A stretch of 64,000 nucleotides of DNA, from assembly GCF_000834655.1 (NCBI RefSeq), contig NZ_JXQQ01000052.1, positions 29,318 to 93,317 of the forward strand. Direction: 5' to 3'. Below, in pieces: positions 9,856 through 17,716 of the stretch (the stretch's first letter is position 1; every line of letters begins with the position of its first letter). The position numbers and the translations under genes were made by a program. The notes below the pieces were generated by a model. The model had not been told where the DNA came from, ran no database searches, and was given only the letters and a program-made list of their open reading frames with translations. The DNA comes from Variovorax paradoxus. Its GTDB lineage: Bacteria > Pseudomonadota > Gammaproteobacteria > Burkholderiales > Burkholderiaceae_C.

Positions 9856-9882
9856 CCCGGTTTAACCACGCCCCCGATCCCC

Positions 9883-11043
9883 ATGTCCGCCTGGGTCCTC
9901 CCGGATCACATTGCCGATGTGCTGCCTTCCGAGGCGCGCCACATCGAAGAACTTCGACGCCAGCTGCTCGATACCGCCCGTGGCTATGGCTACGAGCTGG
10001 TGATGCCGCCGCTGCTCGAGCACCTCGAGTCGCTGCTTTCGGGCACCGGCGAGGCGCTCGACCTCCAAACCTTCAAGCTTGTGGACCAGCTCTCCGGCCG
10101 CAGCATGGGCCTTCGCGCCGACACCACCCCCCAGGTGGCGCGCATCGATGCCCACCTGCTGAACCGCGACGGCGTGGCGCGCCTTTGCTATTGCGGACCG
10201 GTGCTCCACACCCGGCCCGACCGCCCGCATGCGACGCGCGAGCCGCTGCAGTTCGGCGCCGAGATCTACGGCCACGCCGGTCTCGAAGCCGACACTGAAA
10301 CGCTCCTGCTGGCACTCGACTGCCTCGATGCTGCGGGCCTTCGCGAGGGCGTGATCGTCGACCTGGCCGATGCCCGCATCGTGCGCGCGCTGTTCGCCGG
10401 CGTGCCGGTCGATGCCGCCGCGCTCGCCCGCGTGCATGCTGCGCTGGCCGCCAAGGATTCAAGCGAGCTCCACGCGCTCACAAAGGATTTCCCGGCCGCC
10501 TCGCGCGACGGGCTGCGTGCGCTGGTCCAGCTGTATGGCGACGCGTCGGTGCTCGACGAAGCCGCCAAGGCGTTGAAGGGCACGCCGGCCGTGGCCGCCG
10601 CGCTGGCAGACCTCAAGCAGCTCGCTGCTGGCCTCAGCGGCACGGCAGGGCCCCAGATCAGCTTCGACCTGGCCGACCTGCGCGGCTACGCCTACTACAG
10701 CGGCATGCGCTTCGGCATCTACGTGCCGGGCGCCGCCGATTCGCTGGTGCGCGGCGGCCGTTACGACGAGGTGGGCGCCGTGTTCGGCCGCAACCGCCCG
10801 GCCGTCGGCTTCAGCCTGGACGTGCGCGAACTGGTCGGCGTGCTGCCCGCGCGCCCGCTGCGCGCCGCCATCCGCGCGCCCTGGAGCGATGCGGCGGGCC
10901 TGCGCCAGGCGATCGCCCAATTGCGCAAGGCCGGTGAAACGGTTGTCTGTGTGCTGCCGGGACACGGCAGCGAAATCGATGAATTCCATTGCGACCGCGA
11001 GCTTGTCGAGCAGGCGGGCCAATGGAATGTCCGAGCGATCTGA
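9883..11043 (+). CDS. hisZ: ATP phosphoribosyltransferase regulatory subunit
   Basis: HisZ is a histidyl-tRNA-synthetase-like protein that binds the short-form HisG and makes it active and histidine-sensitive in the first step of histidine synthesis. The 386 residues keep the class II core (RADTTPQVARI, DLRGYAYYSGMRFGIYV, RGGRYDEVGAVFG) but do not end in the full anticodon-binding domain seen in hisS. HisZ implies a short-form HisG elsewhere in the genome. purA follows within about 20 bases, and a TAGAAT box lies upstream. Confidence 0.94.
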   Translation: MSAWVLPDHIADVLPSEARHIEELRRQLLDTARGYGYELVMPPLLEHLESLLSGTGEALDLQTFKLVDQLSGRSMGLRADTTPQVARIDAHLLNRDGVARLCYCGPVLHTRPDRPHATREPLQFGAEIYGHAGLEADTETLLLALDCLDAAGLREGVIVDLADARIVRALFAGVPVDAAALARVHAALAAKDSSELHALTKDFPAASRDGLRALVQLYGDASVLDEAAKALKGTPAVAAALADLKQLAAGLSGTAGPQISFDLADLRGYAYYSGMRFGIYVPGAADSLVRGGRYDEVGAVFGRNRPAVGFSLDVRELVGVLPARPLRAAIRAPWSDAAGLRQAIAQLRKAGETVVCVLPGHGSEIDEFHCDRELVEQAGQWNVRAI

Positions 11044-11065
11044 ATTTTTAAGCAATGGAACGAGC

Positions 11066-12397
11066 ATGAGCGTAACCACCGGAAGAAATGTGGTCGTCGT
11101 CGGCACCCAGTGGGGCGATGAAGGCAAGGGCAAGCTGGTCGACTGGCTGACGGAGAGCGCCCAGGGCGTGGTCCGCTTCCAGGGCGGCCACAACGCGGGC
11201 CACACGCTGGTCATCAACGGCGTGAAGACCGCCTTGCACCTGATCCCGAGCGGCATCATGCGGCCCGGCGTCAAGTGCTACATCGGCAACGGCGTGGTGC
11301 TGTCGGCCGCCAAGCTCTTCGAGGAAATCGAAGGCCTGGAGAAAGCCGGCGTCGAAGTGCGCTCGCGCCTGCGCATCAGCGAAGCCTGCCCGCTGATCCT
11401 GCCGTTCCACGCCGCGCTGGACATCGCGCGCGAGGCCTACCGCGAGAAGGGCGGTGTCGAGAAGATCGGCACCACCGGCCGTGGCATCGGCCCGGCATAC
11501 GAAGACAAGATCGCCCGCCGCGCGCTTCGCGTGCAGGACCTGAAGCACCCCGAGCGCTTCGCCACCAAGCTGCGCGTGCTGCTCGACCTGCACAACCACG
11601 TGCTCACGCAGGTGCTGGGCGCGCCGGCCGTCGATTTCGACACCGTGTTCGACGAAGCCATGCGCCATGCCGTGCTGCTCAAGCCGATGATGGCCGACGT
11701 GTCGCGCGAGCTGAACGACGCCCACAAGGCCGGCGCGAACCTGTTGTTCGAAGGCGCGCAGGGCACGCTGCTCGACGTCGACCACGGCACCTATCCGTAC
11801 GTCACCTCCAGCAACTGCGTGGCCGGCAACGCGGCCGCCGGTTCGGGCGTGGGCCCGGGCATGCTGCACTACATCCTGGGCATCACGAAGGCCTACTGCA
11901 CGCGCGTCGGCGGCGGTCCGTTCCCCACTGAACTCGACTGGGCAACGCCCGGCACCCCGGGCTATCACATGAGCACCGTGGGCGCCGAAAAGGGCGTGAC
12001 CACCGGCCGCAGCCGCCGTTGCGGCTGGTTCGACGCCGCTCTGCTCAAGCGCTCGGCGCAGGTCAATGGCCTCTCGGGCCTGTGCATCACCAAGCTCGAC
12101 GTGCTGGACGGCCTCGAGAAGCTCGAGCTGTGCACCGGCTACGAGCTCGATGGCGAAACCACCGACATCCTGCCGATGGGCGCCGACGAAATCGAACGCT
12201 GCACACCCATCTACGAAACCCTCGAAGGCTGGACCGAGAGCACCGTGGGCGTCACGCAGTACGACAAACTGCCGGTCAATGCGCGCCTGTACCTGCAGCG
12301 CATCGAGCAGATCACCGGTGTGCCGATCCACATGGTGTCCACGAGCCCGGATCGCGACCACACCATCATGATGCGTCACCCCTACCTGGCGGATTGA
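11066..12397 (+). CDS. purA: adenylosuccinate synthetase
   Basis: PurA joins IMP and aspartate using GTP, the first committed step to AMP. The ATG gives MSVTTGRNVVVVGTQWGDEG; the longer open frame upstream overlaps hisZ and is not conserved. The 443 residues show the GDEGKGK P-loop, GGHNAGHT, GTTGRGIGPAYEDK and the C-terminal TTGRSRRCGWFD. The hisZ-purA pairing is common in Betaproteobacteria. A phosphoribosyltransferase follows, after a dispersed repeat. Confidence 0.97.
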   Translation: MSVTTGRNVVVVGTQWGDEGKGKLVDWLTESAQGVVRFQGGHNAGHTLVINGVKTALHLIPSGIMRPGVKCYIGNGVVLSAAKLFEEIEGLEKAGVEVRSRLRISEACPLILPFHAALDIAREAYREKGGVEKIGTTGRGIGPAYEDKIARRALRVQDLKHPERFATKLRVLLDLHNHVLTQVLGAPAVDFDTVFDEAMRHAVLLKPMMADVSRELNDAHKAGANLLFEGAQGTLLDVDHGTYPYVTSSNCVAGNAAAGSGVGPGMLHYILGITKAYCTRVGGGPFPTELDWATPGTPGYHMSTVGAEKGVTTGRSRRCGWFDAALLKRSAQVNGLSGLCITKLDVLDGLEKLELCTGYELDGETTDILPMGADEIERCTPIYETLEGWTESTVGVTQYDKLPVNARLYLQRIEQITGVPIHMVSTSPDRDHTIMMRHPYLAD

Positions 12398-12402
12398 GTT
12401 CT

Positions 12403-12483
12403 CCCCAGGCTTGCCCACTTCGTGTGGCCGCCTACCCCCTTCCGGGGCAACACCAGCGGGCCGGCGAGCCGGTTCCGCGGTGT
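12403..12483 (+). repeat. dispersed intergenic repeat, long copy
   Basis: Two blocks define the element: 27 bases at 12403-12429 and 17 bases at 12467-12483. Both recur exactly, in inverted orientation, at 20004-20030 and 19981-19997. The 37-base centre here includes CCCCTTCCGGGG, a small hairpin; the other copy has only 6 bases between its blocks. It fills most of the 122-base gap between purA and the next gene. Confidence 0.85.
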
Positions 12484-12519
12484 TCCACGAACGAGAAAAA
12501 GACTGAAGGAATCCAGACC

Positions 12520-13044
12520 ATGTTGACCGAAGACGGCAAACATCTCTACGTCAGCTACGACGAGTATCACAACCTGATCGAGAAGCTCGCGATCAAGGTG
12601 CACCAGTCGGGCTGGGAGTTCGACACCATCCTGTGCCTCGCGCGCGGCGGCATGCGGCCGGGCGATGTGCTCTCGCGCATCTTCGACAAGCCGCTGGCGA
12701 TCATGTCGACCAGCTCGTACCGCGCCGACGCCGGCACTGTGCAGGGCCACCTGGACATCGCCCGCTTCATCACCACGCCCAAGGGCGAGATCGCCGGCAG
12801 GGTGCTGCTGGTGGACGACCTGGCCGACTCGGGCCATACGCTGCATGCCGTGATGGACATGCTGCGCAACAACTACAAGCCCATCACCGAGCTGCGCAGC
12901 GCGGTGATCTGGACCAAGGCGTTGTCGACCTTCACGCCTGACTATTCGGTCGAGTACCTGGCGACCAACCCCTGGATCCACCAGCCCTTCGAGGGCTACG
13001 ACTCGCTCGGCGCAGAGAAGCTGCTCGAGAAGTGGTCGGTCTGA
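12520..13044 (+). CDS. phosphoribosyltransferase family protein
   Basis: A 174-residue type I PRTase-fold protein. The PRPP loop is VLLVDDLADSGHTL, and the N-terminal part has the pyrophosphate loop region CLARGGMRPGDVL. This resembles Gpt/xanthine-guanine-type enzymes, so a purine base is the likely acceptor, which fits its place after purA; the exact substrate cannot be read. AAGGA lies about 8 bases before the ATG. A repeat element separates it from purA, so transcription may be only partly coupled. Confidence 0.85.
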   Translation: MLTEDGKHLYVSYDEYHNLIEKLAIKVHQSGWEFDTILCLARGGMRPGDVLSRIFDKPLAIMSTSSYRADAGTVQGHLDIARFITTPKGEIAGRVLLVDDLADSGHTLHAVMDMLRNNYKPITELRSAVIWTKALSTFTPDYSVEYLATNPWIHQPFEGYDSLGAEKLLEKWSV

Positions 13045-13055
13045 TCAAGTCCTGA

Positions 13056-13520
13056 TCAGCCCTGGCACGACCCGTCGCCGGAAGTGAGCATCGCGGTATA
13101 GCGCCGCTGCATCTCTTCCGGCGTCAGTTTTTCGATGCTGTGGCCCACGTTCCAGCGGTGGCCGAAGGGATCGCGAAAAACCCCCGAGCGCTCGCCGTAG
13201 AACTGATCCTGCGGCGCCATGTCGAGCGTCGCGCCGGCCGCCACGGCCCGCGCCACCACCGCATCCGCATCGTCCACGTGCAGGTGCAGCGTCACTGCGC
13301 TGCCGCCCAGCGTCTTGGCGCTGCGGATGTTGTATTCGGCGAACTCGTCCGAGATCATCAGGATTGCGCCGTTGTGGAAATCCAGCTCCGCGTGGCCGAT
13401 GCGCCCACTGGGCTCGGTGAGGCGGAAGATCTCCTTCACCTCGAAAACCTCGCAATAGAAGTCGATGGCCGCGCCGGCATCGTCGACACAGAGGTACGGA
13501 AACAGTTCGTGGATTGCCAT
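13056..13520 (-). CDS. VOC family protein (glyoxalase/PhnB-like)
   Basis: A 154-residue vicinal-oxygen-chelate fold protein. It starts HELFPYLCVDDAGAAIDFYC and contains RIGHAELDFHNGAILMISDE and GVFRDPFGHRWNVG, the pattern of PhnB-like or bleomycin-resistance-like proteins. These bind a metal or small ligand; no substrate can be assigned. It lies 63 bases downstream of an AraC regulator on the same strand, and the two probably form one unit. Confidence 0.85.
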   Translation of the reverse strand: MAIHELFPYLCVDDAGAAIDFYCEVFEVKEIFRLTEPSGRIGHAELDFHNGAILMISDEFAEYNIRSAKTLGGSAVTLHLHVDDADAVVARAVAAGATLDMAPQDQFYGERSGVFRDPFGHRWNVGHSIEKLTPEEMQRRYTAMLTSGDGSCQG

Positions 13521-13583
13521 GTTGGATTGCCTTTCGAGAGAGAGAAGCAGTTGTCGTGGCGCCGATTCTGGAGCGCCGCGCCG

Positions 13584-14450
13584 CTAACGTCTTGAACGAA
13601 TTTGACCTGCTGCCGTATCCGCCGGCACATGCCGCGGCGAGGCGGGCCCCGTCCGCCGCCACGCCTGCGGCGACATGCCCGCCAGCGCGGAGAACTCGCG
13701 GCTCAGGTGGGCCTGATCGCTGTAGCCGGCGGTGAGCGCGATCTCGGCCCAGCTTTGCGCCGGGTCGCCGGCCAGCGTCAGCGCGCGGTCGAAACGCATC
13801 ACGCGTGCGTACTCCTTGGGGCTGAGGCCGATGGCGCCGCGAAACAGCGCGATGAAGCGGCGGTGGCTGTAGCCGCTGCGTGTCACCAGCCCGGCGATCG
13901 ACGGGTTCTCGTGCGCCAACGGTCCGAGCGTCGCAGCGATGGCCAGATGCAGGCCACGCAGGCCGGCGCTGAGCGCGTCGATGACACGCCGGGCGAGCAG
14001 GGCCTCGAAAACCGCCAGCTGGCGTTCAAGGCCGCCGGCCGCGTGGACCTGCTCGAGCGCAGCATCGGTCTGCCGCGCGCCCCACAGCGCATCGAGCGGC
14101 GTGTGCTGGCTGGCGAGTGCGTCTTCGGGCGCACCGAGCAGGGCACGCGCTGCGCCGGGCTGCAACTGCGCGCCGACGGAGCGCGTCGCCACCGAAACGT
14201 CGCGCATGTAGGAGGCGGCACGCGCACCGCCGACGATCGCGTAGCCGCAGGTCTGGCCGCGCATGTCGTCGGCGCCGCCGAACAGCTTCAGCGGCGGGCC
14301 CGACAGCCGGAACACCAGGTGCATGCCGCCGGTGGGCAGCACATGCTCGCGCGCGCCTGGCCGATCGATCGATGCGTCATCGGGCGACGAAGCCCACAGC
14401 AGTTTGATGAATGGCTGCAAGTGGGGAGGAGGGAGCCGCGTCAGTTGCAT
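13584..14450 (-). CDS. AraC family transcriptional regulator
   Basis: A 288-residue regulator with a C-terminal AraC double helix-turn-helix over roughly the last 110 residues (SGYSHRRFIALFRGAIGLSPKEYARVMRFDRAL, quoted here only by its ends: SGYSHRRF ... MRFDRAL; second helix WAEIALTAGYSDQAHLSREF). The N-terminal part (LPPPHLQPFIKLLWA, HVLPTGGMHLVFRLSG) matches the DUF6597 sensor type. It precedes a VOC gene on the same strand and is divergent from cystathionine beta-lyase. A 24-base inverted repeat lies between the two divergent starts. Confidence 0.9.
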   Translation of the reverse strand: MQLTRLPPPHLQPFIKLLWASSPDDASIDRPGAREHVLPTGGMHLVFRLSGPPLKLFGGADDMRGQTCGYAIVGGARAASYMRDVSVATRSVGAQLQPGAARALLGAPEDALASQHTPLDALWGARQTDAALEQVHAAGGLERQLAVFEALLARRVIDALSAGLRGLHLAIAATLGPLAHENPSIAGLVTRSGYSHRRFIALFRGAIGLSPKEYARVMRFDRALTLAGDPAQSWAEIALTAGYSDQAHLSREFSALAGMSPQAWRRTGPASPRHVPADTAAGQIRSRR

Positions 14451-14480
14451 GCTGCGAGACCCGGCTGGAACAGGCTGTAG

Positions 14481-14504
14481 CCCATCGGCGCATTGTGCGA
14501 TGGG
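14481..14504. promoter_or_regulatory. inverted repeat between araC-type gene and metC
   Basis: CCCATCG and CGATGGG form a perfect 7-base inverted repeat around a 10-base spacer that itself contains GCGCA and TGTG. It lies in the 89-base divergent intergenic region and could be an operator for either gene. Confidence 0.35.
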
Positions 14505-14539
14505 ACCGCGCCGCGTGCCAGTCGCGCTAGCATCGGCAC

Positions 14540-15733
14540 ATGAGCAAGCCTTCGACGACCCTGATCCATCACCCCTACACCCCGCCCGCCAAATTCGCCG
14601 CGCCGCAGCCCGGCGTGTTCAAGGCATCGACCGTCTTCTTCTCCGACGTGGCCGCCATGCGTGCGCGCGACTGGAAGACCAAGGCCGGCTACACCTACGG
14701 CCTGCACGGCACGCCGACCACGTTCACGCTCGAGGAGCGCCTGGCCACGCTCGAAGGCGGTACCGAATGCCTGCTCGTGCCCAGCGGCCTCGCGGCCATT
14801 TCGCTGGTCTCGTTCGCGTTTCTCAAGACCGGCGACGAGGTGCTGATTCCCGACAACGCCTACGGCCCCAACAAGGCGCTGGCCACGGGCGAACTGGCCA
14901 ACTTCGGCATCACCCACCGCCTGTACGACGCGATGAATCCGGCCGACCTGGAGGCCAAGATCTCGCATCGCACGCGGCTGGTGTGGCTCGAGGCGGCCGG
15001 CTCGGTGACGATGGAATTCCCGAACCTGCCCGCGCTCGTGGACGTGTGCCGCGCACGGGGCGTCGTGACGGCGCTGGACAACACCTGGGGCGCCGGCCTC
15101 GCCTTCGCGCCTTTCGACTTCAACGGCACGGGGCAGGGCGTCGACATCTCGGTTCACGCGCTCACCAAGTACCCGAGCGGCGGTGGCGACGTGCTGATGG
15201 GCAGCGTGGTCACCAACGACGAACGGTTGCACCGCGCGCTCAAGCTCGCGCACATGCGCATCGGCTTCGGCATCGGCGTGGGCGACGTCGAGACGCTGCT
15301 GCGCTCGCTGCCGAGCATCGGCCTGCGCTATGCCGCGCACGACCGCGCGGCGCGCGAACTGGCCGGCTGGCTCAACGGCTGCGAGGAGATTGCGCAGGTG
15401 CTGCATCCCGCGCTCGAAGACTCGCCGGGCCATGCCAACTGGCGCGCGTTGTGCGGCGCCACCGACCTGGCCGCCGGCCTGTTCTCGGTCGTGTTCGACG
15501 AGCGCTACAGCTCCGAGCAGGTCGATCGTTTTTGCGACAGCCTGAAGCTCTTCCGTCTGGGCTACTCGTGGGGCGGGCCCATCAGCCTGGTGGTGCCGTA
15601 CGACATCGGCCTGATGCGCGACGCGAACGTGGCGCGCTGGCCGTACAAGGGCACGCTGGTGCGCTTCTCGGTCGGTCTGGAAGACGTCGACGACCTGCGT
15701 GCCGACCTGCAGCAGGCGTTGGTGCGGATGTAG
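14540..15733 (+). CDS. metC: cystathionine beta-lyase (PLP-dependent)
   Basis: A fold-type I PLP enzyme of the Cys/Met metabolism family, splitting cystathionine to homocysteine, pyruvate and ammonia in methionine synthesis. The 397 residues include YGLHGTPTTFTLEERLATLEG at the N-terminal side (shown in part: YGLHGTPTTF), the PLP aspartate in TALDNTWGAG, and the Schiff-base lysine in SVHALTKYPSGGGDVLMG. Alternatives are cystathionine gamma-synthase or gamma-lyase, but the sequence is of the MetC type. No clear Shine-Dalgarno precedes the ATG. Confidence 0.88.
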   Translation: MSKPSTTLIHHPYTPPAKFAAPQPGVFKASTVFFSDVAAMRARDWKTKAGYTYGLHGTPTTFTLEERLATLEGGTECLLVPSGLAAISLVSFAFLKTGDEVLIPDNAYGPNKALATGELANFGITHRLYDAMNPADLEAKISHRTRLVWLEAAGSVTMEFPNLPALVDVCRARGVVTALDNTWGAGLAFAPFDFNGTGQGVDISVHALTKYPSGGGDVLMGSVVTNDERLHRALKLAHMRIGFGIGVGDVETLLRSLPSIGLRYAAHDRAARELAGWLNGCEEIAQVLHPALEDSPGHANWRALCGATDLAAGLFSVVFDERYSSEQVDRFCDSLKLFRLGYSWGGPISLVVPYDIGLMRDANVARWPYKGTLVRFSVGLEDVDDLRADLQQALVRM

Positions 15734-15749
15734 GAGCCGACGCGCTCAC

Positions 15750-16685
15750 GTGGGACGAAAAAATCGCAAGGGCCGGCACGCCGCGCCGCCCGCTGCGCCG
15801 CAGTCCGTCGCACCGCGCGTGTTGACCGTGCCGGCGCATGTGCTGGAGGCGCTGGCGCAGGCTGGCCCGCTGGAAGGCGTGCCCGACCTGCGCGGCACGC
15901 GCCTCTTCATCGGCGGCTTCGTGGCGCTTCTCGCGTCGATCGCGGCGGGACTGGCCTCGGCCGCGGTGTTGCAGGAAGACTGGTCCAATGCACGCGGCAA
16001 CGAAGCCGTTGTCGTTCTGCTGGCGCTCTTGCTTTTCTTGTTGCTGGGCGGCGGCATCTGGTACCTGCTGCGCCAGCTTCCGAGGGTTGGCGAGAGGATG
16101 TTCCGCATCGACGCGCAAGGCATGCGATGGGGCGAACCTGCATCGCCACGGGTCTTGGCGTGGCGCCATGCATGCCGCGCACCCACGGGCTTCTGCGACG
16201 TGAAAACCGAGTTCGCATCGAGCGATGCCATCGTCAAGCGGCTGGTCTTCCAGCAGGCCGCGCGAGGTGGTGAACCGGGTGAGGTGAGGCTGCCCCTGGC
16301 GCTGACCGTGGACACGGGCCGAGTCCTTCGCTTTCGCAACCGGGCTGCACTATTGCGCGCGCTGCTGCTGCATCTGGCTACCCAGCCCAGGCCCCGCCTG
16401 CGCTTCGACGCCGAGGTGTTCATCGATGCCGGCATCGATCCGCAAACCTGGGAGCCCATGCCCGGGCCGAGGCGCTGGATGTGGCTTTCAACGCTCGCCG
16501 CGCTGGTGCCGGTGCTGGCCGTGATCGTTCTCTGGCCGGTGGGCGAACACATCGGCTGGATGGTGGCCGCGACGGTCCTGGCCATGGTGGCCGGCGCGGG
16601 TGCGATGGGCTGGTTCATGCATCGGCGCTACCCCGGTTTGCAAGGTTTGTTCGAGTTCGAAACGCAGCCCGGCGCTGCGCCTTGA
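15750..16685 (+). CDS. hypothetical four-helix membrane protein
   Basis: Not recognised. The frame after metC is best started at GTG 15750 (MGRKNRKGRHAAPPAAPQSV), with AGGAG 13 bases upstream; earlier starts overlap metC. The 311 residues have two membrane helices near the N-terminus (FIGGFVALLASIAAGLASAA; EAVVVLLALLLFLLLGG), a soluble middle of about 140 residues, and two helices near the C-terminus (WLSTLAALVPVLAVIVLWPV; WMVAATVLAMVAGAGAMG). It follows metC by 16 bases and may be co-transcribed. Confidence 0.65.
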   Translation: MGRKNRKGRHAAPPAAPQSVAPRVLTVPAHVLEALAQAGPLEGVPDLRGTRLFIGGFVALLASIAAGLASAAVLQEDWSNARGNEAVVVLLALLLFLLLGGGIWYLLRQLPRVGERMFRIDAQGMRWGEPASPRVLAWRHACRAPTGFCDVKTEFASSDAIVKRLVFQQAARGGEPGEVRLPLALTVDTGRVLRFRNRAALLRALLLHLATQPRPRLRFDAEVFIDAGIDPQTWEPMPGPRRWMWLSTLAALVPVLAVIVLWPVGEHIGWMVAATVLAMVAGAGAMGWFMHRRYPGLQGLFEFETQPGAAP

Positions 16686-16709
16686 GACCGCACCGTTATC
16701 GCTTACAGT
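16682..16709 (+). promoter_or_regulatory. candidate sigma-70 promoter
   Basis: TTGAGA (-35, five of six) and TACAGT (-10, four of six) are separated by 16 bases, overlapping the end of the preceding gene. A start near 16716 would place the palindrome at 16719-16735 at the first bases of the transcript. Confidence 0.4.
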
Positions 16710-16710
16710 A

Positions 16711-16741
16711 GGCGACGCACAGTCACGGTGACTGTCTCGCC
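16711..16741 (+). promoter_or_regulatory. perfect palindrome/hairpin just before a ribosome site
   Basis: ACAGTCAC-G-GTGACTGT is a perfect 17-base palindrome (16719-16735). GGCGA and TCGCC flank it and extend the stem around a small internal loop. The AAGGAGA ribosome site begins three bases later. It is either an operator at the transcription start or an mRNA hairpin next to the ribosome site. Confidence 0.5.
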
Positions 16742-16754
16742 TCAAGGAGAAGCA

Positions 16755-16958
16755 GTGGCAACACCAAATTACGGCTACGAGAAGCGCCAGAAAGAGCTGG
16801 CCAAGAAGAAGAAGAAGGAAGACAAGCTCCGCGAGAAGCAGTACCGCAAGCTCAGCCCGAGCAGCGACGGGCTGGCTCCCGGAGATCCGGAGACCGACGT
16901 GGCATCGCTCGAACGCGATCCCCCCACGGTGCCCGAGTTGCCCACCAAGAACGGTTGA
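16755..16958 (+). CDS. small Lys/Glu-rich protein
   Basis: A 67-residue basic-then-acidic protein starting at GTG with AAGGAGA four bases upstream; the ribosome site decides this start over an ATG at 16728. It begins MATPNYGYEKRQKELAKKKK, continues with a run of Lys/Glu/Arg likely to form a charged helix, and ends in a disordered Pro/Asp/Glu tail (PPTVPELPTKNG). No enzyme motif is visible. I recognise only the general type, a short conserved hypothetical of Betaproteobacteria. A palindrome lies upstream and a strong terminator follows. Confidence 0.75.
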   Translation: MATPNYGYEKRQKELAKKKKKEDKLREKQYRKLSPSSDGLAPGDPETDVASLERDPPTVPELPTKNG

Positions 16959-16984
16959 TCCGCTCCTGGCGTCCCCATCGAAAA

Positions 16985-17018
16985 GCCGCCGCAGGCCTGC
17001 GCCTGCGGCGGCTTTTTT
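16985..17018. terminator. bidirectional terminator between convergent genes
   Basis: GCCGCCGCAGGC (16985-16996) and GCCTGCGGCGGC (17001-17012) form a perfect 12-base stem with a CTGC loop. Six Ts follow, and AAAA precedes, so the hairpin can act on both strands, serving the small + gene and the esterase. Confidence 0.9.
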
Positions 17019-17035
17019 CTTGCGCGCCGGCGGCC

Positions 17036-17701
17036 TTATTTCGGAAGCAGCTTGCGCAGTTCGGGCCAGACGTTGTCGAGCAACTGCGGTTGCGCCACGG
17101 CCGTCGGGTGGATGCGGTCGGCCTGGAACAGCGAGAGCGCATCGGGCGCGTCGGCGACGCCCTTGAGCAGGAATGGCACGAGCGCCGACTTGGTCGCGCT
17201 CGCCACCTTGGAGAACACTGCCTCGAAGCGCCGCGTGTAATCGCCGCCGTAGTTCGGCGGCACCTGGATGCCGACGATCAGCACCTTTGCGCCGGCGGCC
17301 TGCGCGGCCTTGGTGATCTGCAGCAGGTTGCTCTCGGTGTCCGAGAGCGGAAGGCCGCGCAGCGCGTCGTTGGCGCCGAGCTCGACCACGACATGGCTGG
17401 GCTTGTGCTGCGCGAGCAGGGCGGGAAAGCGCGCGCGTCCGCCGGAGCTGGTGTCGCCGCTGATGCTGGCGTTGACCACGGTGGCCGCGATCTTCTGCTG
17501 GGCAAGCCTTTTTTCCAGCAAGGGTACCCAGCCTTCGCCGCGCTTCAAGCCGTACTCTGCGCTCAGCGAATCGCCCAGCACCAGGATGACCGGCTTGCCG
17601 GCCGCGTTGGTGGCCTGGGCCTGCGCCGCGGCCATCCATGTTCCCGCGCTGCCCGCACCGCCTAGTGCGGCGGTAGTCAAGATAAAGTCACGTCGATTCA
17701 A
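17036..17701 (-). CDS. tesA: TesA-like GDSL arylesterase/lysophospholipase
   Basis: A GDSL (SGNH) hydrolase acting on esters or thioesters in the periplasm. The start is a TTG with AAAGG eight bases upstream, giving MNRRDFILTTAALGGAGSAG, a Tat-like signal, rather than any start in the long open frame further upstream. The 221 residues carry the four blocks: GDSLSAEYGL (Ser), ISGDTSSGG, GANDALRG (Asn) and DRIHPTAVA (Asp, His). As in E. coli, it is divergent from ybbA, here with only 15 bases between the two starts. Confidence 0.88.
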   Translation of the reverse strand: MNRRDFILTTAALGGAGSAGTWMAAAQAQATNAAGKPVILVLGDSLSAEYGLKRGEGWVPLLEKRLAQQKIAATVVNASISGDTSSGGRARFPALLAQHKPSHVVVELGANDALRGLPLSDTESNLLQITKAAQAAGAKVLIVGIQVPPNYGGDYTRRFEAVFSKVASATKSALVPFLLKGVADAPDALSLFQADRIHPTAVAQPQLLDNVWPELRKLLPK

Positions 17702-17716
17702 AACCAAAGCCTTTCC

